The position numbers were made by a program, and so were the translations under genes. The notes beneath the pieces were generated by a model. The model made no database searches. It was not told where the DNA came from and saw only the letters and a list, made by a program, of their open reading frames with translations. A stretch of DNA of 64,000 nt. It comes from Streptomonospora nanhaiensis. GTDB lineage: Bacteria; Actinomycetota; Actinomycetes; Streptosporangiales; Streptosporangiaceae. The DNA is taken from NCBI RefSeq assembly GCF_026642255.1, contig NZ_CP113264.1, positions 5,766,001 through 5,830,000 on the forward strand, given 5' to 3'. Below are positions 7,046 through 16,298 of this stretch, piece by piece (position 1 is the stretch's first letter; every line of letters starts with the position of its first letter).

Positions 7046-8971
7046 TCATCCGGGTGAAAGCCGAACGTAAGACGCCTGTCCCACACTTGTGCCGGGCGGG
7101 TCCGCTCCGACCGGTACTTCCCCGCGGCCGTGGCGGCCCGTCCCGGGCCCGGTACGCAGCACGGCGGCCATCCGGGCCGTGGGAGTGACGCCGCGTGCCG
7201 GGCCCGCCTCCTCAAGGCTCCGCACCAGCTCCGAGCCGGACGCGTGCGGGTTGGTGTCGAACCAGGCCACGGCCATCCGCAGCGGCAGCGGCAGGTATCC
7301 CGCCAGGTGGGCGAGGCGCCGCAGCACCGTCTCCCGGCACCGGTCCGCACCGATCTGTGAGCGGAGCAGTTCGACGGCGGCCCCCGGCGGCAGCGCCCCC
7401 ACCGGGAGCGCGCGGAGCCCGTCGCGCACCAGCAGGTCGGTCAGCCAGTTCCGGCTGGTGACCACCGCGGCGCAACCGGCGCCGCCGGGCAGCAGGGGCC
7501 GCACCTGGCGGCTGGTGGCCGCATTGTCCAGGATCAGCAGGACGCGTCTGCGCGCCAGGAGCGTGCGGACGCGGGCCGCGGCGTCCTCGGCGTCCAGGAT
7601 GCCCGTGCCGTGCCACCCCGAGGACAGGGAGCGCACCAGCCGGCGCAGGACCTCGGCCGTGTCGCGCGGGGAGCCGTCGCCGTCGCGCAGGTTGACGTAC
7701 AGCTGGCCGTCCGGGAAGTGCGGCGCCACCGCGTGCGCCCAGCGCAGCGCCAGGGCGCTGCTCCCCGCCCCGGCCGGGCCGCGCACGAGCACGCTGCCGG
7801 GGGTGCCCCCGCGCGGGTCGACGAGCCGGTCGAGTTCGGCCAGGGCCCCGTCGCGCCCCACCAGGACGGCGGGGGCGGAGGGCAGCTCGGAGGGCGTGAC
7901 GGAGCCGGGCACCCTGGCGGGGGGCCGGACCGGATCGGGCGCCGGCTCCTCCGCCCGGACGCACCGGCCCGCGGGTCCCCCCGGGGCCGCGTCCGCGCCG
8001 GCGCAGGCGCCGGTGTCCTCCGCGGGCGTCCCCGCGCCGCGGACCAGGGCCCTCTGGCGCGGGATGCGCGCGAGCGGGTCGCGGTGCGCGTCGTGCCCCG
8101 GGGGCCGCGCGGGCCCGTGCTCCGACGGGGGGTCCAGGTCCCCGCGCAGGATGCCGTGGAAGGTCTCCTGGAGTTCGCGTCCCGGGTCGGCGCCGAGGCG
8201 CTCGACCAGGGCGTCGCGGGTGCGCGCGTACACACGCAGGGCCTCGCTGGGACGGCCGCTGCGGTAGAGGGCGATCATCTGGACGCGGATGAGGGGCTCG
8301 CGCTCGGGGTGGTCGGTGGCGATCGGCCGGATCTGGTCGGCCACCCGCTCGTGGTCGCCGCGCGCCAGGGCCCCGCCGAAGCCCTCCTCCGCGGCGCGCA
8401 GCAGCTCCTCGGTGAGGGGAGGCACGTCGCGGGAGTGCAGGACGGGGCTGGCCACGTCGGCCAGGACCGGGCCGCGCCACAGGCCCAGGGCCCGGATGAG
8501 GAGTTCGGTGCGGGCCCCGCGGTCGCCCCGCGCCGCGGCGTCGGCCGCGCTCCCGACCAGTGCCCGAAAGCGCAGGAGGTCGGACTGCTCCTCGGCGAGG
8601 TCGATGCGGTAGCCGCCGTTCCCGCCGCGGATGAGCGGCGTGCCGCAGTGGTGCTCGAACAGCGCGCGGGCACGGGCGACGTGGACCTGGAGGGCGCTGC
8701 GGTTGGCCTGGGTGGGCGGGGCGTCCCAGATCCGCTCGACGAGGTGGGCGGTGGGGACGGTGCTCCCCGCGTTGAGGAGGAGCGAGGCGAGCAGGGCGCG
8801 GCGCTTGTCCCCGCGCAGGTTCAGCGGCACCCCTGCGACCTCGACGCCGAACTGCCCCAGCAGCCCGACGTGGAGCCCCCCGGCCCCGCGGTCGACCGGC
8901 CGCGTGCCGGCCGTCGCGCCGGTCCCGGCGGCCGATCCGGACCGCCGTCCTTCCGAGTCGCTCGGCGACAC
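7046..8971 (-). CDS. SARP/AfsR-type transcriptional regulator with degenerate NB-ARC domain
   Basis: 641 residues. I chose the GTG at 8971, which has AGGGGGG before it; the frame stays open upstream but without family similarity. Domains: an OmpR-type winged helix (about 33-125, with LNLRGDKRRALLASLLLNAG), a bacterial transcriptional activation domain (about 130-275), a Pro/Ala-rich linker, then an NB-ARC-like part from about 355 (VLVGRDGALAEL, Walker B VLLILDN, VVTSRNW). The Walker A reads GPAGAGSSAL: the usual lysine is serine, so ATP binding is doubtful. Unlike AfsR it has no TPR region. SARPs activate secondary-metabolite operons, but none is adjacent. Divergent from the RpiR-type gene. 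Confidence 0.82.
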   Translation of the reverse strand: MSPSDSEGRRSGSAAGTGATAGTRPVDRGAGGLHVGLLGQFGVEVAGVPLNLRGDKRRALLASLLLNAGSTVPTAHLVERIWDAPPTQANRSALQVHVARARALFEHHCGTPLIRGGNGGYRIDLAEEQSDLLRFRALVGSAADAAARGDRGARTELLIRALGLWRGPVLADVASPVLHSRDVPPLTEELLRAAEEGFGGALARGDHERVADQIRPIATDHPEREPLIRVQMIALYRSGRPSEALRVYARTRDALVERLGADPGRELQETFHGILRGDLDPPSEHGPARPPGHDAHRDPLARIPRQRALVRGAGTPAEDTGACAGADAAPGGPAGRCVRAEEPAPDPVRPPARVPGSVTPSELPSAPAVLVGRDGALAELDRLVDPRGGTPGSVLVRGPAGAGSSALALRWAHAVAPHFPDGQLYVNLRDGDGSPRDTAEVLRRLVRSLSSGWHGTGILDAEDAAARVRTLLARRRVLLILDNAATSRQVRPLLPGGAGCAAVVTSRNWLTDLLVRDGLRALPVGALPPGAAVELLRSQIGADRCRETVLRRLAHLAGYLPLPLRMAVAWFDTNPHASGSELVRSLEEAGPARGVTPTARMAAVLRTGPGTGRHGRGEVPVGADPPGTSVGQASYVRLSPG

Positions 8972-9169
8972 GGCACCATCCCCCCTGGCGGGTTGCGCGC
9001 GTGACGGATGAACCGCGACGCCCCCGCCCCCAGGGTGCCGCCTGAGCTGGGATCCCGCAATCGGAGGGTGGATACTTGCTGCCGCGACCGTCCCTTGAAA
9101 TCCTTGATTCTCCCGCTTTTTCCCTCCACTGCGTTGACTCTGCACCACGACCGAAAGAAACTTTCCTCC

Positions 9170-10156
9170 ATGGCGCAAATTCCGAAGCCTTCGGGCGACC
9201 TACCGGAGACCGGGGCGCTCTCCGTCTCGCCCGTCCCCACGACGGTGCTCCGCATACGGTCGCTCCTGCCCTCCCTCGCGCCCGCCGAGCGGCGGGTCGC
9301 CCAGCGCGTCATCGACGACCCCGAGAGGGCCGCGGCCTCCTCCATCACCCAGCTCGCCAAGGACTGCGCCACCTCCGAGGCGACGGTGATCCGGTTCTGC
9401 CGCACCATCGACTTCAGCGGGTACCGGGAGCTGCGCCTGGCGCTGGCCACGGAGGCCGGGCAGGCCCGCGGCGCCCGCTCCGGCTCCCCCGAGCTGTCCA
9501 GCGACATCAACCCCGACGACACGCTCGTCACGGTGGTCCAGAAGATCGCCTACACCGACGCGCGCGCCGTCGAGGAGACCGGGGCGGCCCTGGACGTGGA
9601 CGTCCTGCGCACGGTCATCGACACGATGGCGGGCGCGCGGCGCATCGACGTGTACGGGGTGGGGGCGAGCGCGTTCGTCGGCGCCGACCTCCAGCAGAAG
9701 CTGCACCGGATCGGGATGACCTCGTTCGCGTGGTCCGACGCGCACGTCATGCTCACCAGCGCCGCCCTCCTCGACGAGCGGGACGTCGCCATCGGCATCT
9801 CCCACTCCGGCTCGACCATCGACACGGTCCAGGCGCTGACCGAGGCGGGCAGGCGAGGGGCGCGGACCGTCGCCATCACCAACTTCCCCCGGTCCGCGAT
9901 CGGGTTCGCCGACCACGTGCTGACCACGGCGGCGCGGGAGACCACGTTCCGGTCCGGGGCGACCGCGAGCAGGCTCGCCCAGCTGACCGTCGTGGACTGC
10001 CTGTTCGTGGGCCTGGCCCAGAGCCGCTACACCGACAGCCGCACCGCGTTGGAGACCACCTTCGAGGCTGTGCGGGGCCTGCGGATCAACGACGACCGCA
10101 GACGCCGCCGGGGGGACTCCCCCGGCAGCAGGAGCACCGACGGAAACGACGACTGA
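9170..10156 (+). CDS. MurR/RpiR-family regulator
   Basis: 328 residues from the ATG at 9170. The N-terminal helix-turn-helix of the RpiR family (about 25-100, with ASSITQLAKDCATSEATVIRFCR) precedes a SIS sugar-phosphate-binding domain (about 145-275, with IDVYGVGASAFVGADLQQKL and AIGISHSGSTIDT). It lies 76 bases before murQ in the same direction, so it most likely senses MurNAc-6-phosphate or a related amino-sugar phosphate and controls murQ, as MurR does in E. coli. The ribosome site is poor, which could mean a leaderless or longer message. Confidence 0.87.
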   Translation: MAQIPKPSGDLPETGALSVSPVPTTVLRIRSLLPSLAPAERRVAQRVIDDPERAAASSITQLAKDCATSEATVIRFCRTIDFSGYRELRLALATEAGQARGARSGSPELSSDINPDDTLVTVVQKIAYTDARAVEETGAALDVDVLRTVIDTMAGARRIDVYGVGASAFVGADLQQKLHRIGMTSFAWSDAHVMLTSAALLDERDVAIGISHSGSTIDTVQALTEAGRRGARTVAITNFPRSAIGFADHVLTTAARETTFRSGATASRLAQLTVVDCLFVGLAQSRYTDSRTALETTFEAVRGLRINDDRRRRRGDSPGSRSTDGNDD

Positions 10157-10232
10157 CCGGCGCGCGTCCGGCCCCGTCGCCCGGTTTCCCGGCGGTGGGC
10201 CGGGCTCGGCCCTACGGAAAGGAACGGCACGG

Positions 10233-11231
10233 GTGCGGACCGAACAGGAGAGCGCGGTACACGGCGGCGGGGAAGACGTCCCCCGGCCCCCCGGCGACCC
10301 GGAGGGCGGTGGGGCCGTGATCGTGCGCGCCCCCACAGAAGAGCGCAACTCCGGCACGTACGACATCGACCTGCTCCCGGCGCTCGACATCCTGCGGCAG
10401 ATCAACGCCGAGGACACCACGGTCCCCGCGGCCGTGGGCGCGGTCCTGCCCGAGCTGGCGCGGGCCGTGGAGCTGGGGGTGGCCGCCCTGGAGGGCGGGG
10501 CGGCCATCCACTACTTCGGCGCGGGCACCTCGGGGCGGATCGCCGCGCAGGACGCCGCCGAGCTGCCGCCGACGTACGGCGTGCCCGCCGAGTGGGTGGT
10601 GGCGCACCACGCGGGCGGCGGCGAGGCGCTGGCACGGGCCGTGGAGGGGATCGAGGACGACTGGGAGTCCGGCCGGATCGACGCCGCGGGCGTGTCCGAA
10701 GGCTCCCTCGTGGTGGGGCTGGCCGCGAGCGGCCGCACCCCGTACGTGGGGGGAGCCCTGGAGGCGGCCAGGGAGCGCGGGGCGTCGACGGTGCTGATCA
10801 GCGCGAACCCCGGGGCGTCGCTCGCCTCGGCCGCGGACGTGCACGTGGGCGTCTCCACGGGCGCGGAGGTGATCGCCGGGTCCACGCGCATGAAGGCCGG
10901 CACGGCGCAGAAGCTCGCCCTGAACGCGTTCTCCACCGCGGTGATGGTGCGCATGGGCCGGACGTTCTCGAACCTGATGGTGGGCGTGGACGCCACCAAC
11001 GGCAAGCTGCGGGGCCGGGTGGTGACCATCCTGACGCAGGCCACCGGCCTGGGCGAGGAGGCGTGCGCGGAGGCCCTCAACGCCGCCGGCGGCGACACCC
11101 GGGTGGCGCTCGTGTCGCTCCTGGCCGACGTGGACGCGGCCGGTGCCGCGCGGGCCCTGGGCTCGTCGAAGGGGCGGGTGCGCGACGCCCTCGGGAAACT
11201 GGGGGTGCCGGGCCCCGTCACCCCGGAGTAG
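10233..11231 (+). CDS. murQ: N-acetylmuramic acid 6-phosphate etherase
   Basis: 332 residues from the GTG at 10233 behind GGAAAGGA. The enzyme splits the lactyl ether of MurNAc-6-phosphate to GlcNAc-6-phosphate and lactate in cell-wall recycling. It shows the N-terminal PTEERN, the SIS motif FGAGTSGRIAAQDAAELPPT with the catalytic glutamate, and AGGGEALARAVEGIEDD with the second one, plus GSTRMKAGTAQKLALN. The N-terminus is about 25 residues longer than in most MurQ proteins, so an internal start is possible. No MurNAc phosphotransferase gene is adjacent; only the regulator is. Confidence 0.93.
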   Translation: MRTEQESAVHGGGEDVPRPPGDPEGGGAVIVRAPTEERNSGTYDIDLLPALDILRQINAEDTTVPAAVGAVLPELARAVELGVAALEGGAAIHYFGAGTSGRIAAQDAAELPPTYGVPAEWVVAHHAGGGEALARAVEGIEDDWESGRIDAAGVSEGSLVVGLAASGRTPYVGGALEAARERGASTVLISANPGASLASAADVHVGVSTGAEVIAGSTRMKAGTAQKLALNAFSTAVMVRMGRTFSNLMVGVDATNGKLRGRVVTILTQATGLGEEACAEALNAAGGDTRVALVSLLADVDAAGAARALGSSKGRVRDALGKLGVPGPVTPE

Positions 11232-11240
11232 GCCGGGAGC

Positions 11241-11275
11241 GGCCCGCGGCCGTCCCGGCGGGACGGCCGCGGGCC
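11241..11275 (+). terminator. Terminator after murQ
   Basis: A perfect 16-bp stem (GGCCCGCGGCCGTCCC) with a 3-base loop starts 9 bases after the stop. Confidence 0.85.
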
Positions 11276-11288
11276 CGGAGCCGGGTCC

Positions 11289-11358
11289 GAGGTCCCGGAG
11301 CCGAGGTCCCGGAGCCGAGGTCCCGGAGCCGAGGTCCCGGAGCCGGGGTCCCGGACGC
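11289..11358. repeat. Tandem 14-bp repeat, five units
   Basis: GAGGTCCCGGAGCC occurs four times without change (11289-11344), followed by one degenerate unit. It is non-coding and lies between the murQ terminator and the 3' end of the convergent DUF885 gene. Copy number is likely to vary between strains. Confidence 0.85.
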
Positions 11359-11497
11359 GGTCCGCCGCCCGGGCCCGGCCACCGCGGCCGACCGGCCGTC
11401 CACAGGCCCCGGGGACCTCTGGCGGCCGGGGCGGCCCCCGCCCTACCGTGGAAACCGGGGGGTCCCCCGGCCCCCTCCGCACAGCGCTGCCCGGGCG

Positions 11498-13066
11498 CTA
11501 ACCGCGTTCGAGGGCGGTGCCGATGAGCCCGATCGGCGGGGAGCCGAGGTCGAGCAGCGCCCGGTGGAACCTGGGCAGGTCGAACCCCTCCCCCCACTGC
11601 TCGCGGGCGCGCTCGCGCAGCGCGAGGATCTCCAGCTTGCCCCAGGTGTAGCGGCCGTAGGTGGGGTCGAAGGTCGCCCGGCGGGCCTCGGAGAGGGCGG
11701 CGGGCCCCTGGAGCGGGGTGTCCTCGGCGAAGCGGGCGGCCGCCTCCTCCACCGTCATGCCGCCGGTGTGCATGCCGATGGCCACCGACAGGCGGGTGAC
11801 GCGGATCAGCGCCTCCACCCACACACCGACCTCGTAGTGGTCCGCGGTCCACGCGGGGTCCCCCAGGCGTTCGGCGGCGTACTCGCCGAAGCCCTCCTCC
11901 AGGCACATCTCCTCGGCGTAGTGCGCCCACCCCTCGGCGAAGGTCATCGAGTGCAGGGCGCGGCGCACCTGGCCGGGGGCCCTGCGCAGCGCGCGGCCGT
12001 GGGAGAAGTGGCCCGGCGCCACCTCGTGCACGCTCACGGCGGGCAGGGTGGTGTGGCTGAACATCTCCAGCCACTCGCCCGCCTCCTCCTCGCTCCACGC
12101 CTTGTCGGGCGGGGTGATGAAGTAGAAGGAGGGGGTGTCGGCCTCCCACGGGCCCGACCACGCCATCATCGCGGTCGCCCAGCGCTGCGAGGGCGGGGAG
12201 ACATCCACGCGGCACTCGCCGTCGCTCCACGGGGCCAGCCCGCGCTCGGCGGTGAACTCGACGGCGAGCCCGGTCCAGCGGCGGGCGGCGTCCAGGACCC
12301 CGTCGGCGGCCGGGTACTGCCGGGTGAGCTCGCGGGCGAACTCCATGGGGTCGCGGCCCGGGGCCATCCGGCCGGTGACCGCGGCCAGGGCCGCCCGCAG
12401 GCGGTCGCGCTCGGCGTCGGCGCGGGAGGCGAGGTCGGCGAGGTCCACCTCGGCCGCCTCGACGGTGCCCATCAGGCGGCTCAGGGCGTCCGCGCCGAGC
12501 CGGGCGCTCTCCGGGCCCTCCCGGACCGCCCGCTCCATGTGGGCGACGAGGCGGGCGTGTGCGGCGAGGGCGGGTTCGAGGACGTCGGCGGGGAGATCGT
12601 CGGGGAGGCCGTCGGCCACACCCCTCACCGCGGCCAGGAGCGCGTCGGCGACGGGGGCGGGGACCCTGTCCAGGGAGGCGACGGCGTTGTCGACCACGCG
12701 CGGCCACTCGGCCAGGTGGGCGACGCGCGCGGCGTCGCGCTCCGCCCGGGGCGCGTACTCGCGGTCGTAGACCGAGACGTCGAGTTCGCCCAGGTGGTGG
12801 AGGGGGTTGGAACGGTGCAGCTGGAGTTCGCCCAGCTCGTAGCGGAGCCCCTGCTCGAACGCGGCCAGGTGGGCCTCGTCGTGGGCGTCGGCGACGGGGT
12901 CGCCGCCGAGCCGGGACAGCGCGTCCCGGATCCCGTCGGGCGACGTGTCGGCGACCCTGCCGTCGTACTCGTGCATCCCGGAGCCCTCGCGCATGCTCCC
13001 GGGCATGAGGTCGGCGAGGGCGCGCAGGCGCGGGGACAGGTCGTCGTGGTGCGGCTGTGAGGACAT
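11498..13066 (-). CDS. DUF885 family protein, probable zinc metallopeptidase
   Basis: 522 residues. The C-terminal half carries SVHEVAPGHFSH, the HExxPGH form of a gluzincin zinc site, and about 35 residues later EGWAHYAEEM, which supplies the third ligand glutamate. This arrangement is the signature of DUF885. No signal peptide is seen, so it should act in the cytoplasm. The substrate is unknown; peptides are inferred from the fold. The ATG at 13066 gives an N-terminus of normal length. It is divergent from the DUF218 gene at 13199. Confidence 0.85.
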   Translation of the reverse strand: MSSQPHHDDLSPRLRALADLMPGSMREGSGMHEYDGRVADTSPDGIRDALSRLGGDPVADAHDEAHLAAFEQGLRYELGELQLHRSNPLHHLGELDVSVYDREYAPRAERDAARVAHLAEWPRVVDNAVASLDRVPAPVADALLAAVRGVADGLPDDLPADVLEPALAAHARLVAHMERAVREGPESARLGADALSRLMGTVEAAEVDLADLASRADAERDRLRAALAAVTGRMAPGRDPMEFARELTRQYPAADGVLDAARRWTGLAVEFTAERGLAPWSDGECRVDVSPPSQRWATAMMAWSGPWEADTPSFYFITPPDKAWSEEEAGEWLEMFSHTTLPAVSVHEVAPGHFSHGRALRRAPGQVRRALHSMTFAEGWAHYAEEMCLEEGFGEYAAERLGDPAWTADHYEVGVWVEALIRVTRLSVAIGMHTGGMTVEEAAARFAEDTPLQGPAALSEARRATFDPTYGRYTWGKLEILALRERAREQWGEGFDLPRFHRALLDLGSPPIGLIGTALERG

Positions 13067-13198
13067 GCGGCGACTCTAACGGGGTGTCCGGGCGGCGCAC
13101 AGCCGGGTTTTCCGCCCGGGGCGGTTCGCCCGCAGGGTCGCCCCGCTCGTCCTACCCTCCGCCGGAACTCTCCGGCCGCTCCGGGCGTCTTCTCAGGC

Positions 13199-14053
13199 GT
13201 GACGACCTCAGATCCCGCCGCGTCCGGCACCTCCGCACCCGACGACGCCGGGCGGGAGCCCTCCGCCCCCGGGCGCGCCGCCCCGGGCACCGACGGCTCC
13301 CCCGGCGACGGCGCCTCCGGACCGGGAGCCGGCGAGGGCCCCGGCGACACCGGCGGGAAGACCCGCCCCGACCGCCCCGAACGCCCCGAACGGCGACGGC
13401 GCCCCCTGCGGCGCCTCGCCCTGCTGGCCGTGTGCGCCGTGGTGGCGGGCTTCCTCCCGTTCGTGTGGCAGGTCGCGAGCACCTCCGGCGACCGCCACAC
13501 CGCCGAGGGGGTGCCCGAGCGCCCGGTCGCCCTGGTGCTGGGCGCCGGCGTCCGCCCCGACGGCCTGCCGTCCCTGCTGCTGGCCCGCCGCCTCGACACC
13601 GCCGCCGAGCTGTACTTCGCCGGGAAGGTGGAGGCCGTGCTGGTGAGCGGCGACAACAGCGTCGACCACTACAACGAGACCGACACGATGAGCGACTACC
13701 TGGTGGCCGCCGGGGTTCCGGAGAACCGGATCGCGGGCGACTACGCCGGGTTCTCCACCTGGGACTCGTGCGTGCGCGCGCGGGAGGTGTTCGGGGTGGA
13801 GGAGGCCACGGTGGTCACCCAGGACTTCCACCTGCCGCGCGCGGTGCGGCTCTGCCGGGACGCGGGGATCGACGCGGTCGGGGTGGCCGACTCCAGCCTG
13901 GAGGAGCGCAGGTTCGCCACCCTGTACGGGTGGGTCCGCGAGGTCCCCGCCGCGGTCGCCGCGCTGGGCACGGCGGTGTTCCGCCCCGACCCGACCTTCC
14001 TCGGGGGCTACGAGACCGCCGTGGACGACGCCCTGGCCGCCGACGCGGAATGA
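13199..14053 (+). CDS. DUF218 (SanA/YdcF-like) membrane protein
   Basis: 284 residues from the GTG at 13199. A long Pro/Gly/Asp-rich cytoplasmic tail (about 1-60) is followed by an RRRR stretch, one membrane segment (about 75-95) and a DUF218 domain: ALVLGAGVRPDG, LARRLDTAAELYFAGK, VLVSGDN, ETDTMSDYLVAAGVP, and VVTQDFHLPRAV. Such proteins (E. coli SanA) are linked to envelope barrier function, with unknown chemistry. A second, shorter member lies at 15693-16298 on the other strand. The disordered N-terminal tail is unusual for the family. Confidence 0.82.
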   Translation: MTTSDPAASGTSAPDDAGREPSAPGRAAPGTDGSPGDGASGPGAGEGPGDTGGKTRPDRPERPERRRRPLRRLALLAVCAVVAGFLPFVWQVASTSGDRHTAEGVPERPVALVLGAGVRPDGLPSLLLARRLDTAAELYFAGKVEAVLVSGDNSVDHYNETDTMSDYLVAAGVPENRIAGDYAGFSTWDSCVRAREVFGVEEATVVTQDFHLPRAVRLCRDAGIDAVGVADSSLEERRFATLYGWVREVPAAVAALGTAVFRPDPTFLGGYETAVDDALAADAE

Positions 14054-14056
14054 CGC

Positions 14057-14091
14057 CCGGGGGCCGCGCCGGTGACCGGGGCGGCCCCCGG
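14057..14091. terminator. Bidirectional terminator
   Basis: A perfect 11-bp stem (CCGGGGGCCGC) lies in the 42 bases between two convergent genes and can serve both. Confidence 0.8.
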
Positions 14092-14095
14092 ACCT

Positions 14096-15541
14096 CTAGC
14101 GGCCTCCGCCGAAGAGGCGTCCGAACAGGCCGCCCGGGGCGGGGGCCTGGGGAGCGGGGGCCGGGGCCGGGGCCGGGGGCACCTCTTCGTCCTCCTGCTC
14201 CTCCTCGGGTTCCACTCCCACCAGGGCGCGGAACTCCTCGGCGGTGTCCGGCAGCGCCCAGGCGTCCAGCGTCGCGGTGAACTCCTCGTCCTCCCACGCG
14301 GAGGCGGGCAGCTCGGCGATCGCCCACAGCACCTTGAGGGTCTCCTCGTCGTACTCGGCGCGGGCGTGCTCCTCGGCGCTGTGCCCCTTGGTGCGGGGGC
14401 CGAGGACGATCTCCAGGCCGACACCCGTCACCAGGGCGCGCGAGTCGGCCTCCTCCTTGATCAGGCCGGGCAGCATGTCCAGGCGCAGCCGCCGCGCGCG
14501 GCCCCCGGCGCGGCCCAGGGCCAGGAAGCCCAGGACCTGCGGCGAGCGCCCGCCGCAGTGCGGCCACGACTCGTTGAACAGGCCCGCGTAGCCCATCGAG
14601 GTCCCGCCGCCGCGGCCGATACGGCGCAGTGCCTCGCGGGGCGTGTCCTCCCCGTGGATGAGCACGAGCGACACCGACGCGGCGAAGGAGTTGTAGAGGT
14701 TCCCGCCCGCCATCTGGTGGGTGAGGGCCACGGTCGTGTCGATGTCGGCGGCGTCGGCCACCAGGCCCAGGGCGAACAGCTCCGCGGGCAGCGGCTCGCC
14801 GCTGTCCAGCCCTCCGCTCATCACCTCCCGCAGGCTCGTGGGCGCCTGCGGGGCGGGGCGCAGGTCCTTGGCGAGCAGGACCTGGGAGGCTCCGGTGATC
14901 TCGGAGGCGATCCGCTCGGAGTCGTCGGTGAGGAAGGCGAGCAGATAGCTGACCCACTCCCCCGCCCGGTCCAGGCCCCCGCGGTTGACGCCGCCCTTGA
15001 GGAGGGTGACCAGGTCGGGGACGCGGGCGAGGACGGCCTCGTAGGTGTCCAGCTCGGCCTGGAGGAGTGCGGCGCCGTTCGGCTGCTCCATGACGGCGAG
15101 CCGGTTGCGCATGCGGAGGTGGTGCTGCTCGTCCGGGGCCTCCTCGGCCCAGGCGCGGTACTGCTCCCGCACCTTCTCCACGTCGGTGGACGTCGCCCAC
15201 GCCACCTCGTCGCGCCACTGGCCGAGGTCGCGGACCTCGGGGAGGCGGTCCTCCGGGTGGCCGGCGACCAGCTCCAGGAGCAGGCTCAGGGGACGCCAGC
15301 GGTCGGTGGGCGGGGTGCCCTCGGCGCAGGCGGTGTCGACCAGGAAGTCGACGATCCTGGGCGCGGCGACGTGCCCGGGCGCGGGGAAGTGGACGAGGTC
15401 GTGGAGGTCCGACAGTGCGGTGTCGCTCCCGGCGAGTTCGGCGAGCAGTCCGGGGACGCGCTCGCCGCCCTCGGGGAGGAGCGCCGCCCAGTCCACGCTC
15501 TCCGCGCCGTCGTGTGGGTCGTTGTCCGTGGTCGCGTTCAT
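14096..15541 (-). CDS. Hypothetical protein, helical, possible HEAT-like repeats
   Basis: 481 residues, without signal peptide or membrane segments. Most of the chain is made of alternating amphipathic helices (for example PRIVDFLVDTACAEG, RWRPLSLLLELVAG, DLVTLLKGGVNRG), which suggests a HEAT/ARM-type scaffold. From about residue 445 comes an acidic then Pro/Ala-repeat tail (APAPAPAPQAPAPGG) that ends in GGLFGRLFGGGR. This short Gly/Phe/Arg end is a candidate interaction motif. I do not recognise a characterised family. The ATG at 15541 gives the longest plausible protein. It sits between two DUF218 genes. Confidence 0.75.
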   Translation of the reverse strand: MNATTDNDPHDGAESVDWAALLPEGGERVPGLLAELAGSDTALSDLHDLVHFPAPGHVAAPRIVDFLVDTACAEGTPPTDRWRPLSLLLELVAGHPEDRLPEVRDLGQWRDEVAWATSTDVEKVREQYRAWAEEAPDEQHHLRMRNRLAVMEQPNGAALLQAELDTYEAVLARVPDLVTLLKGGVNRGGLDRAGEWVSYLLAFLTDDSERIASEITGASQVLLAKDLRPAPQAPTSLREVMSGGLDSGEPLPAELFALGLVADAADIDTTVALTHQMAGGNLYNSFAASVSLVLIHGEDTPREALRRIGRGGGTSMGYAGLFNESWPHCGGRSPQVLGFLALGRAGGRARRLRLDMLPGLIKEEADSRALVTGVGLEIVLGPRTKGHSAEEHARAEYDEETLKVLWAIAELPASAWEDEEFTATLDAWALPDTAEEFRALVGVEPEEEQEDEEVPPAPAPAPAPQAPAPGGLFGRLFGGGR

Positions 15542-15692
15542 GGGCCCGATTATCCCGGCTCAGCCGGATCGCGCGAATCGGCGGCGGCGTCGACCTTCTC
15601 ACGCCCCCGAGGGGAACCCCGTGCCCTCCTCCGGGACGAGGGGTGGTCGTACCCTTCCCACTCCTTCGAGGGAGCCCCCCGCCGGGGCGCGG

Positions 15693-16298
15693 TCACGCCT
15701 CCTCGTGCGCGGGCGCGGGGCGCAGCACCGCGTCGCGCAGGGCCTTGACGGCGGCGCCGACCTCACGGGCGTAGCCGATGAGGGTGGAGCGGCGGCGGGC
15801 GCCGAGGCTGGGGTCCCCGACCCCGACGGCGTCGATCCCCGCCGCGCGGGCGAGGGCGACCGTGCGGGGCAGGTGGAAGGACTGGGTGACCATGGTGGCC
15901 GCGCGGACGCCGTGCAGGTCGCGCACCCGGACGCAGGTGTCCCAGGTGCGGTAGCCGTACCGGTCGGCCTCGATCCGGTCGGCGGGCACGCCGCGGCCGA
16001 CGAGGTAGGCGGTCATCGTGTCGGTCTCGTGTCCGGAGACCTCGCGGTTGTCCCCGGAGACGATGATCCGCCCGACCCTGCCGTCCTCGTAGAGGCGGAC
16101 GGCCAGGTCCAGGCGGCGGGCGAGCAGGGGCGAGGGCCCGTCCTTCCACGCCGCGGCGCCCAGGACGACGGCGACGGGCCGGTGCGGGACGGCGCCGGGG
16201 TCCTTGCGGCGCCCGGCGCTGGCCAGGTAGGTCCAGGCGTAGGGGGCCAGTGCCAGGGCGCACGCGCCCGCTCCGACCCCTGCGATCCACCAGCCCAC
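15693..16298 (-). CDS. DUF218 (SanA/YdcF-like) membrane protein, short form
   Basis: 201 residues from the GTG at 16298, which follows CCGGAGAGG; the frame continues upstream but without family similarity. One N-terminal membrane segment (VGWWIAGVGAGACALALAPY) is followed by the DUF218 core: VAVVLGAAAWKDG, LARRLDLAVRLYEDGRVGRIIVSGDN, HETDTMTAYLVGRGVP, TWDTCVRVRD and MVTQSFHLPRTVALARAAG. Sequence motifs match the gene at 13199 closely, but the long cytoplasmic tail is missing. It is likely to act at the cell envelope; the reaction is unknown. Confidence 0.85.
   Translation of the reverse strand: MGWWIAGVGAGACALALAPYAWTYLASAGRRKDPGAVPHRPVAVVLGAAAWKDGPSPLLARRLDLAVRLYEDGRVGRIIVSGDNREVSGHETDTMTAYLVGRGVPADRIEADRYGYRTWDTCVRVRDLHGVRAATMVTQSFHLPRTVALARAAGIDAVGVGDPSLGARRRSTLIGYAREVGAAVKALRDAVLRPAPAHEEA

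Noticed and set aside
11289..11358. A CRISPR array
   Set aside because: Units of 14 bp are directly adjacent with no spacers; no Cas gene is present. The repeats at 20031 and 59031 fail for the same reason.
10212..13100. A 962-residue leftward open frame
   Set aside because: It is an antisense or out-of-frame shadow covering murQ and the DUF885 gene; its translation is Arg/Pro/Gly-rich with no domain, and both covered genes have clear motifs.
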